This document shows, piece by piece, positions 54,606 to 62,619 of a stretch of DNA of 64,000 nucleotides. The stretch is from contig CBDCSM010000014.1 of the NCBI GenBank assembly GCA_965221575.1, positions 558,001 to 622,000 on the forward strand. The letters run 5' to 3'. This DNA is from JAPPHA01 sp965221575. Its GTDB lineage: Bacteria; Pseudomonadota; Alphaproteobacteria; Rhodobacterales; Rhodobacteraceae. A model generated the notes under the pieces. That model saw only the letters and a program-made list of their open reading frames with translations. It searched no databases and was not told where the DNA came from. The translations under genes and the position numbers were made by a program. The stretch's first letter is position 1, and each line of letters begins with the position of its first letter.

Positions 54606-55847
54606 ATGTCAATCGAACGCTATTTTCCAGGATCACGGAGCCGGAAGTGGTTGCGTGCCGGCCCGTTGGCCGACGATCTCGAACCTTTCGCCGACCTGTT
54701 GGCGGCCCTCGGGTATCCGCGCCAGTCCATCGTGGGCAAGCTCCGCCTCATCAGGAATCTCAGTCATTGGATGGAACTGGAGGGGATCGGCCTTGAGGCC
54801 CTCGATGAACAGCAGGCAAGACGGTTCCTGTCATCGCGTCCTCCCGTGTCCAAACTCCAAGGCGAGGCCGCGACCCTTCGTTTGTTGCTGGGGCATCTGC
54901 GCGACGGGGGCCGCGTCCCCTTGCCACCGGCAGAACCCGACAGCAACGATCCGATCGAGCGGATTGTCGGCCAGTATGCGCGGTCTCTTGTCAACGAGCG
55001 GGGCCTGAGTTCGGCAACGCTTGGGAGGTATCTCCCGATCGTTCGCGCTTTTCTCGCCGAACGCTTCGGAACACGGACGGTGGCACTTGAGAGCCTGACC
55101 GTCAGGGACTGCAACGGGTTCATCCTTCGCCGCAGCCGAAGCGTCAGTTGGCGCACCTCCAAAATGTCCGTCACGGCGCTGCGCAGTTTCCTGCGCTATC
55201 TGCACCACAGAGGCGAGATTCCGGCAGACCTCGCCAGCGGCATCCTCCCGGTCATGAGCTGGCGCCAGTCGGAATTGCCGAAGTCGCTGGCTCCGGACGA
55301 GGTCGAGGCGCTCCTCGACAGCTGCGACCGGACAACCGTTGCCGGACGGCGGGACTACGCCATCCTGCTGTTGCTGGCCCGGCTGGGTCTGCGTGCCGGC
55401 GAAGTCTCCGCGATGACGCTGGATGACCTGGACTGGAACAACGGCCTGGTCACCGTCTCCGGCAAGGGACAGCGGCATGAACAGTTGCCCCTGCCACATG
55501 ACGTCGGAGAAGCCCTGGTGGCCTGGCTGCGCGACGGCCGGCCATGTTGCTCCACGCGCCGCCTGTTCGTTCGCATTCGCCCTCCACTCGGGCCGTTCAA
55601 CTGGGCATCCGCCATTTCCTGTGTCGTCCGCCGGGCGCTGGCGCGCGCCGATCTCGATCCGCCCAACAAGGGGGCCCACATGCTGCGCCATTCCCTGGCA
55701 ACGGGGATGCTCCGCAACGGCGCCTCGCTTGAAGACATCGGACAGATCCTGCGCCATCGCCATCCGGAGACAACACAGATCTACGCCAAGTGCGACCTGG
55801 ACGCGCTCCTCAGCCTGGCCCCCGCCTGGCCCGGAGATGCGCCATGA
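54606..55847 (+). CDS. ritA: RIT2 tyrosine recombinase A
   Basis: A 413-residue tyrosine recombinase. The catalytic domain includes LLLARLGLRAGEVSAMTLDDLDW (first Arg), VSGKGQRHEQLPL (Lys), box II GAHMLRHSLATGML (HxxRH) and ILRHRHPETTQIYAK (His and Tyr). It resembles RitA of RIT1 in length and layout (about 410). The stop overlaps the ritB start (ATGA). Intact. Confidence 0.92.
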   Translation: MSIERYFPGSRSRKWLRAGPLADDLEPFADLLAALGYPRQSIVGKLRLIRNLSHWMELEGIGLEALDEQQARRFLSSRPPVSKLQGEAATLRLLLGHLRDGGRVPLPPAEPDSNDPIERIVGQYARSLVNERGLSSATLGRYLPIVRAFLAERFGTRTVALESLTVRDCNGFILRRSRSVSWRTSKMSVTALRSFLRYLHHRGEIPADLASGILPVMSWRQSELPKSLAPDEVEALLDSCDRTTVAGRRDYAILLLLARLGLRAGEVSAMTLDDLDWNNGLVTVSGKGQRHEQLPLPHDVGEALVAWLRDGRPCCSTRRLFVRIRPPLGPFNWASAISCVVRRALARADLDPPNKGAHMLRHSLATGMLRNGASLEDIGQILRHRHPETTQIYAKCDLDALLSLAPAWPGDAP

Positions 55848-56785
55848 CCGATCTTGATGTCCTGCTGGACGAATACCTCGCTACGCGTCGCGCTCTCGGA
55901 GCCAGGCTTGTCCTCTCGGGACGGCTGTTGGTGCGGTTCGTCGATTTCGCCAAACGGCACGGGGACGGTGTGATCACGCGCGCGCAGGCTCTTGAGTGGG
56001 CAACCCTGCCGCGACAGGCTCAGCCGTCGCAGTGGGCCAACCGCCTCGGCATGGTGGCCCGCTTTGCCCGGTATGCCAATGCGGTCGACCCGCGCCACGA
56101 GATCGTTCCACAGGTGCTGCAGCCGTGCCGGTATCCCCGTCGAAAACCCTACATCTACAGCGACAGGGAAATCGCCGACCTGATCGGCGCCGCCCGGCAG
56201 TTGCCGGGGACCACCGGGCTCAGACCCCCGACTTTCGCCACCCTGCTGGGGCTGTTGGCGGTCACCGGCATGCGCACGAACGAGATCCTGAACCTCGACC
56301 GCGACGATGTCGACCTTGTCCGGGGCGTCCTGACGATCCGGAACGGCAAATTCGGCAAGTCACGCCATGTCGTGGTGCATGCCTCGACGGGACGGGCGCT
56401 GGAACACTACGCCGAACAACGCGACCGCCTGTGCACGGCACCCCGATGCCCGGCGTTCTTCGTCTCCGAACACGGAACGCGGATCACCGAATGGACGCTG
56501 CGCTACACCTTCGTCAACCTGTCCCGGCAGACCGGCCTGCGGGAGCCGGCAAAGTCCCATGGCAAGGGGCCCCGGCTCCTGGACATGCGCCATGCTTTCG
56601 CCGTCAAGACACTGTTGCGATGGTACCATGCCGGTGTCGATGTCGAGCAACATGTCCCGCGTCTCGCCACCTGGCTCGGACATGCCCATGTCAGCGACAC
56701 CTACTGGTATCTCACGGCGACCCCGGAACTGATGCAGCAGGCCGCGCAAAGGCTCGACCGAACCGGGCGGGGGATACCGTCATGA
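55844..56785 (+). CDS. ritB: RIT2 tyrosine recombinase B
   Basis: A 313-residue tyrosine recombinase. It has LLGLLAVTGMRTNEILNLDRDDVD (first Arg), LTIRNGKFGKSRHV (Lys), GPRLLDMRHAFAVKTL (box II) and TWLGHAHVSDTYWYL (His and Tyr). The first His of box II, present as LHDMRH in the B proteins of RIT1 and RIT3, is Leu here. The ATG overlaps the ritA stop and the end overlaps ritC. Otherwise complete. Confidence 0.92.
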   Translation: MTDLDVLLDEYLATRRALGARLVLSGRLLVRFVDFAKRHGDGVITRAQALEWATLPRQAQPSQWANRLGMVARFARYANAVDPRHEIVPQVLQPCRYPRRKPYIYSDREIADLIGAARQLPGTTGLRPPTFATLLGLLAVTGMRTNEILNLDRDDVDLVRGVLTIRNGKFGKSRHVVVHASTGRALEHYAEQRDRLCTAPRCPAFFVSEHGTRITEWTLRYTFVNLSRQTGLREPAKSHGKGPRLLDMRHAFAVKTLLRWYHAGVDVEQHVPRLATWLGHAHVSDTYWYLTATPELMQQAAQRLDRTGRGIPS

Positions 56786-57780
56786 CGCACAATGCCGACT
56801 TCCCCCGGCTCCTGGCCATGTTCTTCACCAGGCGTCTCATCGAACAACGCCAGGCGAGCCCGCATACCATTGCCAGCTACCGCGATACCTTCCGCCTGCT
56901 GGTCCACTTCGCCCAGCGCGAGTTGAAGAAACCGCCCTCGGAACTCCGGGTCGAGGACATCGACCCGTCATTCGTCGGCGCCTTCCTCAGCCATCTCGAG
57001 AACGAACGCGGCAACGATGCGCGGACCCGCAACACACGTCTGGCCGCGATCCGGTCGTTCTTTCGCTACATCGCCCTGCAGGAACCGCAACATGCCGCCA
57101 TGGCACAGCGGGTCCTGGCCATGCCGAGCAAGCGTTACACCCGCCGTCCCGTGGCCTTTCTCGACCACGACGAAGTCGCGGCCCTGCTGTGCGCGCCGGA
57201 CCCGACCACCCGGGTGGGGCGGCGCGACCGCGCCCTGCTCCTGGTTGCCGTGCGGACAGGGTTGCGGGCATCCGAACTCATCGACCTGCGGTGCGGGGAT
57301 GTCCAGGTCGGTGTCGGCGCCCACCTGCGGTGTCACGGAAAAGGACGAAAGGAACGGTATGTCCCACTCTCGAAGGACGCGGCTTCCGAATTGCGCGCAT
57401 GGCTGAAGGAACGCCGCGGTGAACCCGATGATCGCGTCTTCCCCAATCAGCGGGGCCGAGCGTTGACCCACGACAGTCTCGACTACCTGCTGGCCGGGCA
57501 CCTCGCCACCGCCCGGGGCGAATGTCCGTCGCTGAAGACCAAGCGCATAACCCCCCATTCCTTGCGGCACACAGCTGCAATGGCGTTGCTGAAAGAGGGT
57601 GTCGACCGGGGGGTCATCGCATTGTGGCTCGGGCATGAATCCGTGGAGACCACCTATGTCTACTTGCACGCCGATCTCAGACTCAAGGAGCAGGCCATGG
57701 CAAAAATCCCGCAATTGCAGTTGAAACCGGCTCGATATCGTCCCGATGACGACCTGCTGGCATTCCTCAACGGACTGTGA
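56782..57780 (+). CDS. ritC: RIT2 tyrosine recombinase C
   Basis: A 332-residue tyrosine recombinase. It shows RQASPHTIASYRDTFRLLVHFA in the SAM-like domain, VAVRTGLRASELIDLRCGDV (first Arg), CHGKGRKERYVPLSKD (Lys), TPHSLRHTAAMALLKEG (box II) and LWLGHESVETTYVYLHAD (His and Tyr). All catalytic residues are present. It has exactly the same length as RitC of RIT3. The ATG overlaps the ritB stop. Confidence 0.93.
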   Translation: MTHNADFPRLLAMFFTRRLIEQRQASPHTIASYRDTFRLLVHFAQRELKKPPSELRVEDIDPSFVGAFLSHLENERGNDARTRNTRLAAIRSFFRYIALQEPQHAAMAQRVLAMPSKRYTRRPVAFLDHDEVAALLCAPDPTTRVGRRDRALLLVAVRTGLRASELIDLRCGDVQVGVGAHLRCHGKGRKERYVPLSKDAASELRAWLKERRGEPDDRVFPNQRGRALTHDSLDYLLAGHLATARGECPSLKTKRITPHSLRHTAAMALLKEGVDRGVIALWLGHESVETTYVYLHADLRLKEQAMAKIPQLQLKPARYRPDDDLLAFLNGL

Positions 57781-57835
57781 TTATTCCGGAATTCGTGCGG
57801 GAAAACAGCGCGATTTCAATCGGATCGGTGGACAT

Positions 57836-57889
57836 TCCGGAATAAAAAGGATTCCGGAATTATGACGACTATTCCGGATTCGGAATAAG
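57836..57889 (+). repeat. RIT2 right terminal repeat and palindromic core
   Basis: 57836-57864 is the perfect reverse complement of the left repeat. It is followed by TATTCCG-GATT-CGGAATA (57870-57887), a palindromic block absent from the left end but matching the palindrome at the left end of RIT1 in position and form. An inner inverted half-site lies at 57780-57793. Confidence 0.85.
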
Positions 57890-58090
57890 CGCCACGCCTA
57901 TGCGGTCAAGACGCTCATCGACTGGCATCGCTCCGGCCTCGATGTCGACCGCGAGCTGTACAAGCTGAGCGCCTGGCTCGGACACAGTAGCCCCAGGTCG
58001 ACATATTGGTATCTCGAGGCAGTGCCTGAACTACTCCGTATCGCCGTTCAGAAGGCCGAACGCATATGCACGCAAGGGAGGCTGTCATGA
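57890..58090 (+). pseudogene. ritB: RIT1 tyrosine recombinase B, 3' part
   Basis: 67 codons that complete ritB of RIT1: RHAYAVKTLIDWHRSGLDVD, then KLSAWLGHSSPRSTYWYLEA with the last His and the nucleophile Tyr. The frame joins exactly to the 5' part ending ...LHDM at 54447 once RIT2 is removed. It ends TGA at 58088-58090, overlapping the ritC start (ATGA). Confidence 0.9.
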
Positions 58091-58878
58091 CCGCCCATCC
58101 ATTGCCTGCCCATGTCCAGCACTTCTTCACCGGGTATCTCGTCAACCAGAAACAGGTCAGTGCACACACCGTGGCGAGTTACAGGGATACCTTCCGTCTC
58201 CTGTTCGAATATGCGGCCGACCGGCTTGGCCGGCAGCCGGTGGACATGTGTATCACCGATATCGATGCCGACCTCGTCTGCGCCTTCTTGTCGCATGTCG
58301 AGGAGCAGCGCGGGAACAGTGTCTGCACCCGCAATCTGCGCAGAACTGCGATCCGGTCCTTCTTCCGCTTCGTCGCCATGCGCGAACCGGCACTGCTGCT
58401 GCATTGTCAGCAGGTGCTCGCCATTCCGGCCAAGCTCCACAACAAGCGCATCATCGAGTTCCTTGATCCGGCGGAAGCCGCCGCGCTCCTTGCCGCACCG
58501 GATATCTCCACATGGATCGGGCGGCGGGATCGGACCCTGCTGCTCGTCGCACTGAAGACCGGCCTTCGTGTGTCGGAACTGACGGCCCTCAATGTCGGTG
58601 ATGTCACGCTCACACCCGAAGAGCACGCGCATCTCCGGTGTCGTGGCAAGGGGCGCAAGGAACGCGCGACCCCGCTGCACAGCGACAGTGTCGCTGCACT
58701 GATGCACTGGCTTCGCGAGAGCGGGGCAAGAGCGCCGGACGAACCGGTGTTCGCGACCAACCGCCGCGGTCGTTTCAGCCGCGACGGAATCGAGCGCATC
58801 GTGCGGAAATACAGCAAAATGGCAGCGCATGCCTGCCCGTCGCTCAATGACAAGCGGGTCAGTCCCCACACGCTGAGA
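58087..58878 (+). pseudogene. ritC: RIT1 tyrosine recombinase C, truncated by RIT3
   Basis: About 264 codons of a RitC: QVSAHTVASYRDTFRLLFEYA, LVALKTGLRVSELTALNVGDV (first Arg), CRGKGRKERATPLHSD (Lys), then RVSPHTLRH at box II, where RIT3 begins. Coding runs on into the RIT3 end and stops at 58923. The C-terminal part with the last His and Tyr is not found after RIT3, so the protein is dead. Confidence 0.9.
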
Positions 58879-58908
58879 CATAATATCGAGTTCTTTTTTA
58901 TGTCGGGT
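58879..58908 (+). repeat. RIT3 terminal inverted repeat (left)
   Basis: 30 bp beginning CATAATATCGAG and ending ATGTCGGGT with a T-run between. Exact reverse complement at 62277-62306. An inverted copy, CTACCCGACATAATCC, lies just inside at 58971-58986. Confidence 0.92.
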
Positions 58909-58993
58909 AGCAGAAGGCTGTGACTGCAATCGTCTGAATTCACGCATTGTTTTGGTCAACTGCGTTCAAACTACCCGACATAATCCTTCGGTG

Positions 58994-59992
58994 TTACAGG
59001 CTGTTGAGAAAGTCGAGGAGGGGATCCGGGGGCTTGTATCGACCCGGAGCACTGTCTGGTGGAGATGTTCTGGCGAGCGCCTGCTCTTTCATCGCGAGCG
59101 ACGCCTGCACGTACATCTGGGTGGTCTCCGCCGATTCATGCCCGAGCCACAGTGCGATCACCGATCGTTCGATACCGAATTGCAGCAAGTCCATTGCCAC
59201 GGTGTGTCTCAATCGGTGAACAGTGACCCGCTTGTCCTTCAATGACGGGCAGGTCTCTGCGGCCTTCGTGCGCTGCTTGTTCAACAGGTACTGTACGCCG
59301 TCCACCGTGAGACGCTTGCCCCTGGCGTTGGGGAAGAGCACATCTTCGGTGCCGCGTGGCGGTTCCCGCAGCCATGCCTTCAGCACGGCACGGGTCGGTT
59401 TGGCCAGCGGTGTGCACCGTTGCTTGCGTCCTTTTCCGATGACCCTCACATGTGCTCCATGCCCTGTCAGGACATCCTCCCGCTTGAGCCCGGTCATTTC
59501 CGACAGGCGCAATCCGGTTTGCACCGCGGTCAGGATGAAGGCATGATCTCGCCGTCCCGACCAGCTGCTCTTGTCCGGGGCTGCGAGCAGGGCGTCGACT
59601 TCGTCACGGTTGAGAAAGCCGACCTGTTTGCGCGTGTATTTTTTCCCCGGGATGGCGAGCACCCTCTGGATCTGTGCGGCATGGGTCGGCAGTTCGAACG
59701 CCGCGAAGCGGAAGAAGGAATGAATGGCGGCGAGCCTTGTGTTTCGGCTGCGCACGCTCACTCCGCGCTCCGTTTCCAGTTCATCGAGGAACGCCACGAC
59801 CAGTGGCGCATCGACCTGCTCGAAGTCCAGCTTCGAGGGTTCCCGGTCAAGACGCCGATGGGCGAAGCCCAGGAACTGGCGGAACGTATCCCTGTAGGAA
59901 CTGATGGTGTGCGGGCTCGCCTGGCGCTGTTGCATCAGGCGCCGGGTGAAGAATTGCTCCAGGAGGGGAGCCAGGCTGGTTCCATGTGTCAT
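58994..59992 (-). CDS. ritC: RIT3 tyrosine recombinase C
   Basis: A 332-residue tyrosine recombinase with all catalytic residues: VQTGLRLSEMTGLKREDV (first Arg), VIGKGRKQRCTPLAKP (Lys), VTVHRLRHTVAMDLL (box II) and LWLGHESAETTQMYVQAS (His and Tyr). The SAM-like domain has RQASPHTISSYRDTFRQFLGFA, near-identical in pattern to RIT2 RitC. The ATG overlaps the ritB stop (ATGA). Confidence 0.92.
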   Translation of the reverse strand: MTHGTSLAPLLEQFFTRRLMQQRQASPHTISSYRDTFRQFLGFAHRRLDREPSKLDFEQVDAPLVVAFLDELETERGVSVRSRNTRLAAIHSFFRFAAFELPTHAAQIQRVLAIPGKKYTRKQVGFLNRDEVDALLAAPDKSSWSGRRDHAFILTAVQTGLRLSEMTGLKREDVLTGHGAHVRVIGKGRKQRCTPLAKPTRAVLKAWLREPPRGTEDVLFPNARGKRLTVDGVQYLLNKQRTKAAETCPSLKDKRVTVHRLRHTVAMDLLQFGIERSVIALWLGHESAETTQMYVQASLAMKEQALARTSPPDSAPGRYKPPDPLLDFLNSL

Positions 59993-60933
59993 GTCTGGCC
60001 CTCCCAGCGACGTTCGAGCCGCCGCATGGCCTCGCGCATCAACTCCGGAGCCCCCTCCAGGTACCACTGCGTGTCCGAGACCTTCACATGGCCGAGCCAG
60101 GCGGAGAGAATGGGCAGGAGACGCTCCGGATCCTGGTCGCGCCGATACCAGTTCACCAGGGTTCTGACGGCCAGTGTATGCCTCATGTCATGCAGGCGTG
60201 GCCCATGACTGTCATTCTCGCCACGCAGGCCGACCTGGCGCGACAGCGTGTAGAAGGCGCGACGGATCTGTGCGTTGTCCAGCCGGTTCCCCCAACTGGA
60301 AACGAACAGGTAGGACGAGACCGGGCGCCCTTCCCAATGACGCGCGCGCCTGTCGATGTAGTCGGCGAGCACTTCACAGGTCGAGCCGTGCAATGGAACC
60401 AGGCGGGTTCGATCATGTTTGGCGCCGCGCACCGTCAATACCGCGGTGTCGAGATCGACATCGCGGAGTTCGAGATTGCGTGCCTCCCCCACCCGGATGC
60501 CGGAGACGGCCAGCAGGCCGAACAGGCAATGGTAAATCCAGGGCTGCAATGCACACCGTTCGAAGGTGTACGGCATGTCCAGTGCGGCCTGCAGCAGCTT
60601 CCGGATCTCTTCGTCGGAGTACAGATACGGTGTTGCCCGCCCGGGTTGAAAGGGCAGCAACCCCGGAGGCGGAATCTCCGTGCGGGAATCAGCAGCTTTG
60701 CGAAAACGTGCAAAACCACGCACATGGCTCAACCGTTGTGCCCAATGTGCCGGTTTAACGTTCGCGGGTTGCTGCGCCCATGCAAGTGCCAGTTCCACGG
60801 TGATGAAGGAAGCCTGCTTCTGTTCCATGAACGTGGCAAACGCCAACAGAGCCCGGCGCGTGTCGTTCATTTTGAACCCCAGGTCGCGCCGCATGTCGAT
60901 GTACTCGTGGACGGCTTCGCGAAGCGTTTTCAT
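59989..60933 (-). CDS. ritB: RIT3 tyrosine recombinase B
   Basis: A 314-residue tyrosine recombinase. It has FGLLAVSGIRVGEARNLELRDVD (first Arg), VRGAKHDRTRLVPL (Lys), HGPRLHDMRHTLAVRTL (box II with both His) and SAWLGHVKVSDTQWYLEG (His and Tyr). Intact. The start overlaps the end of the ritA reading frame by ATGA, and the stop overlaps ritC. Confidence 0.92.
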   Translation of the reverse strand: MKTLREAVHEYIDMRRDLGFKMNDTRRALLAFATFMEQKQASFITVELALAWAQQPANVKPAHWAQRLSHVRGFARFRKAADSRTEIPPPGLLPFQPGRATPYLYSDEEIRKLLQAALDMPYTFERCALQPWIYHCLFGLLAVSGIRVGEARNLELRDVDLDTAVLTVRGAKHDRTRLVPLHGSTCEVLADYIDRRARHWEGRPVSSYLFVSSWGNRLDNAQIRRAFYTLSRQVGLRGENDSHGPRLHDMRHTLAVRTLVNWYRRDQDPERLLPILSAWLGHVKVSDTQWYLEGAPELMREAMRRLERRWEGQT

Positions 60934-62176
60934 TGGACACCTCCCGGCCACGGAAGGGCCAGTGAGCGGAGAGCCTCCAGATCGACCCGGGTGTAAATCC
61001 TGGTGGTGTCGGGATGGCAGATGCCCCAGAACGTCGCCGATCTCCCGTGAGCGAGGACTCCGTGCCTGCAGCATTCCGGTGGCCAGTCCATGTCGAAACT
61101 GGTGCGAGCCACGGATGTCGGTGCAACCACGCCGGCACGTTCGATCGCATGACGAACAACGGACCCGATGCCGGTGGAACTGCTTCGAAACCGCCGATCG
61201 GAGCCCTGACGCGCAGGAAGACGCGCCGACTGCTGCACCGTGGCCGGCCGTGACGCAGATAGTCCGCGATCGCAGCGCCGACCTCGTGCGACAGTGGCAA
61301 CGTGTTGCGTATTCCGCCCTTCGTACGGAGGTGCAGTGTTCCGCTGGCCCAATCGATGTCGTCGAGTTCGAGGAACGCAACTTCACTCAAGCGAAGGCCA
61401 AGCCGTGCAAACAGGAGCAGAATGGCGTAGTCGCGACGACCGATGGCAGTGCTGCGGTCGATGCTGGCCAGCACTCGGTCGACCTGGCCGGCGGATATCG
61501 CCCGTGGAAGTGATGTCATCGACCAGTTGGCCACAGTGGGAACGGCGACGACCAGGTCCGGCATCCCTTCGCCGCGATAACAGACGTACCGCAGAAAGGA
61601 ACGTAACGCCGTGGTCATGAGCTTCGCTCGCTTCCTGTGCAACCCCCGCGCCGCGCGTTGAACGAAGCCGGTGATATCGCTGGCAGACAGCTGTGAGAGC
61701 GCCACCTGTCCTGCACCGAACCGGTGCTGAAGGAAACTCCGGACAAACGGCACGTAGTTCATGATCGTTGCCGCGGCCAGGCCGCATGTTTCTCGCAAGT
61801 ACTGTTCGTAAGCCTGCGCCAAACGCTCGGCCTCCGCCACATGGAATACCGCTACCTTCTCGGGAGGGATCACTCCTTCAAGGCGCAGGAATTCGATGAA
61901 GTGTCCGAGCGCGAAGTGATCATGCTGGTAAACGCGCACCAGACCTGCGCGATAGCGCAAGTACCGGGCAGGATGATCGGAGGTTATGTCGGAGATCTCG
62001 ATCCCCTCCTGCTTGAGCCATTGGCTGAAGCAGGCTGCCAGCAGAAGCCGCCGATGAATCGAACTGGATGCATAACCTTGGGCACTGGCAAAGCTCGCGA
62101 ACCCGTCAAGGAAGACCGCAAGCGGGCCGTCAGGTGTCCGTGACAAGACGAACTGGTTGTTGATGGTATGCTTCAT
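60930..62176 (-). pseudogene. ritA: RIT3 tyrosine recombinase A, frameshifted
   Basis: The gene is intact up to RAPIGGF near 61190 (LLLFARLGLRLSEVAFLELDDIDW carries the first Arg). It then needs three frame changes within about 170 bases to continue: STGIGSVVRHAIERAGV, then RGSHQFRHGLATGML...EIGDVLGH (box II), then CHPDTTRIYTRVDLEALRSL (Tyr). It ends TGA at 60930. The homology persists through all frames, so the loss is recent, or the assembly carries indels here. Confidence 0.85.
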
Positions 62177-62276
62177 GATGAACTCCTTTCTCCCCGTGCG
62201 GGGTTGATGATTGGAGCCCGGATTATGTCGTGTAAAAGTCGAAATTCTTCAGGAAAAACATGATCAAAGGAATCTA

Positions 62277-62306
62277 ACCCGACATAAAAAAGAACTCGAT
62301 ATTATG
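62277..62306 (+). repeat. RIT3 terminal inverted repeat (right)
   Basis: Perfect 30-bp reverse complement of 58879-58908. An inner inverted copy, GGATTATGTCG, lies at 62220-62230, between this repeat and the ritA start. Confidence 0.92.
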
Positions 62307-62311
62307 AATAG

Positions 62312-62348
62312 GCTTTTATGGATCGTGCGTAGCACGGTCGATAAAAGC
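62312..62348. repeat. imperfect palindrome at the IS91-element end
   Basis: Outer arms GCTTTTAT and ATAAAAGC (8 bp) enclose an inner stem CGTGC / GCACG with a short loop. Terminal hairpins are expected at rolling-circle (HUH) element ends. It lies six bases beyond the RIT3 repeat, so it could alternatively be flanking DNA. Confidence 0.5.
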
Positions 62349-62412
62349 ATTGAGCTGAGCCGCGCTCGCTGACGGTGAGGATCTATGGGAATTCTATTCG
62401 CCGAGGCGAACT

Positions 62413-62619
62413 CTATCGCGCCAATCTGATGGGCTTTGCTCCCGGCGTCGATGCTGCTGCGATGGTCATGGCCGGATCCGGGCCGAGAATCTCCGCGATA
62501 CCGCGACCTGGGACGGCATCATTCGCCGCTGCGAGAACGATGCGCGCAGCCGGAGCCTGCCCTGGCCGAGCATCGAAACGGGACCGGGTCCGGATCACCT
62601 TGTGAGACTGCATCATCAT
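62413..62619 (-). CDS. possible 68-residue ORF coupled to the IS91 transposase
   Basis: The ATG overlaps the transposase stop (ATGA). The protein is basic at the N-terminus (SHKVIRTRSRFDARPGQAPAA) and continues VLAAANDAVPGRGIAEILG. No family was recognised. Its position between the transposase and the terminal palindrome suggests an accessory or passenger protein, but chance is possible. Confidence 0.3.
   Translation of the reverse strand: MMMQSHKVIRTRSRFDARPGQAPAARIVLAAANDAVPGRGIAEILGPDPAMTIAAASTPGAKPIRLAR

Larger units (their letters stand above)
54451..57889 (+). mobile_element. RIT element 2 (complete)
   Basis: About 3.4 kb, bounded by a perfect 29-bp inverted repeat (54451-54479 and 57836-57864) plus a palindromic block at the right end (57870-57887). 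It carries three intact genes A, B and C, each overlapping the next by ATGA. It is inserted in ritB of RIT1 at the box II codons. Removing it rejoins ...LHDM and RHAYAVKTL... in frame. It is the only complete, apparently functional RIT here. Confidence 0.9.
52207..62306 (+). mobile_element. RIT element 1 with two nested RIT elements
   Basis: RIT1 starts at the terminal palindrome 52207-52226. Its own genes are ritA (52463-53695), ritB (53692-54450, resumed at 57890-58090) and ritC (58087-58878). RIT2 interrupts ritB and RIT3 interrupts ritC. After RIT3 the rest of ritC and the RIT1 right end are missing; an IS91-type element follows instead. RIT1 cannot be functional in its present state. Recombinase-in-trio elements are known mobile elements of three adjacent tyrosine recombinases; the nesting is read directly from the sequence. 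Confidence 0.85.
58879..62306 (-). mobile_element. RIT element 3 (inverted)
   Basis: About 3.4 kb, bounded by a perfect 30-bp inverted repeat (58879-58908 and 62277-62306). Genes A, B and C run on the minus strand; B and C are intact, A is frameshifted. It is inserted in ritC of RIT1 at the box II Arg-His codons, in opposite orientation to its host. The right end (62306) abuts an IS91-type element. Confidence 0.9.

Noticed and set aside
55996..57780. A 594-codon recombinase frame
   Set aside because: The N-terminal part is an off-frame reading of ritB; the true ritC starts at 56782 with an ATGA overlap and matches RIT3 RitC in length.
52436..62200. Phage or ICE integration module
   Set aside because: No structural, replication or conjugation genes accompany the recombinases, and the trio layout with short inverted ends explains the region better.
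52207..62306. Integron or CRISPR-like interpretation of the repeats
   Set aside because: The repeats are terminal half-sites, not regularly spaced arrays; none of the recombinases was recognised as IntI and no attC-cassette structure was seen.
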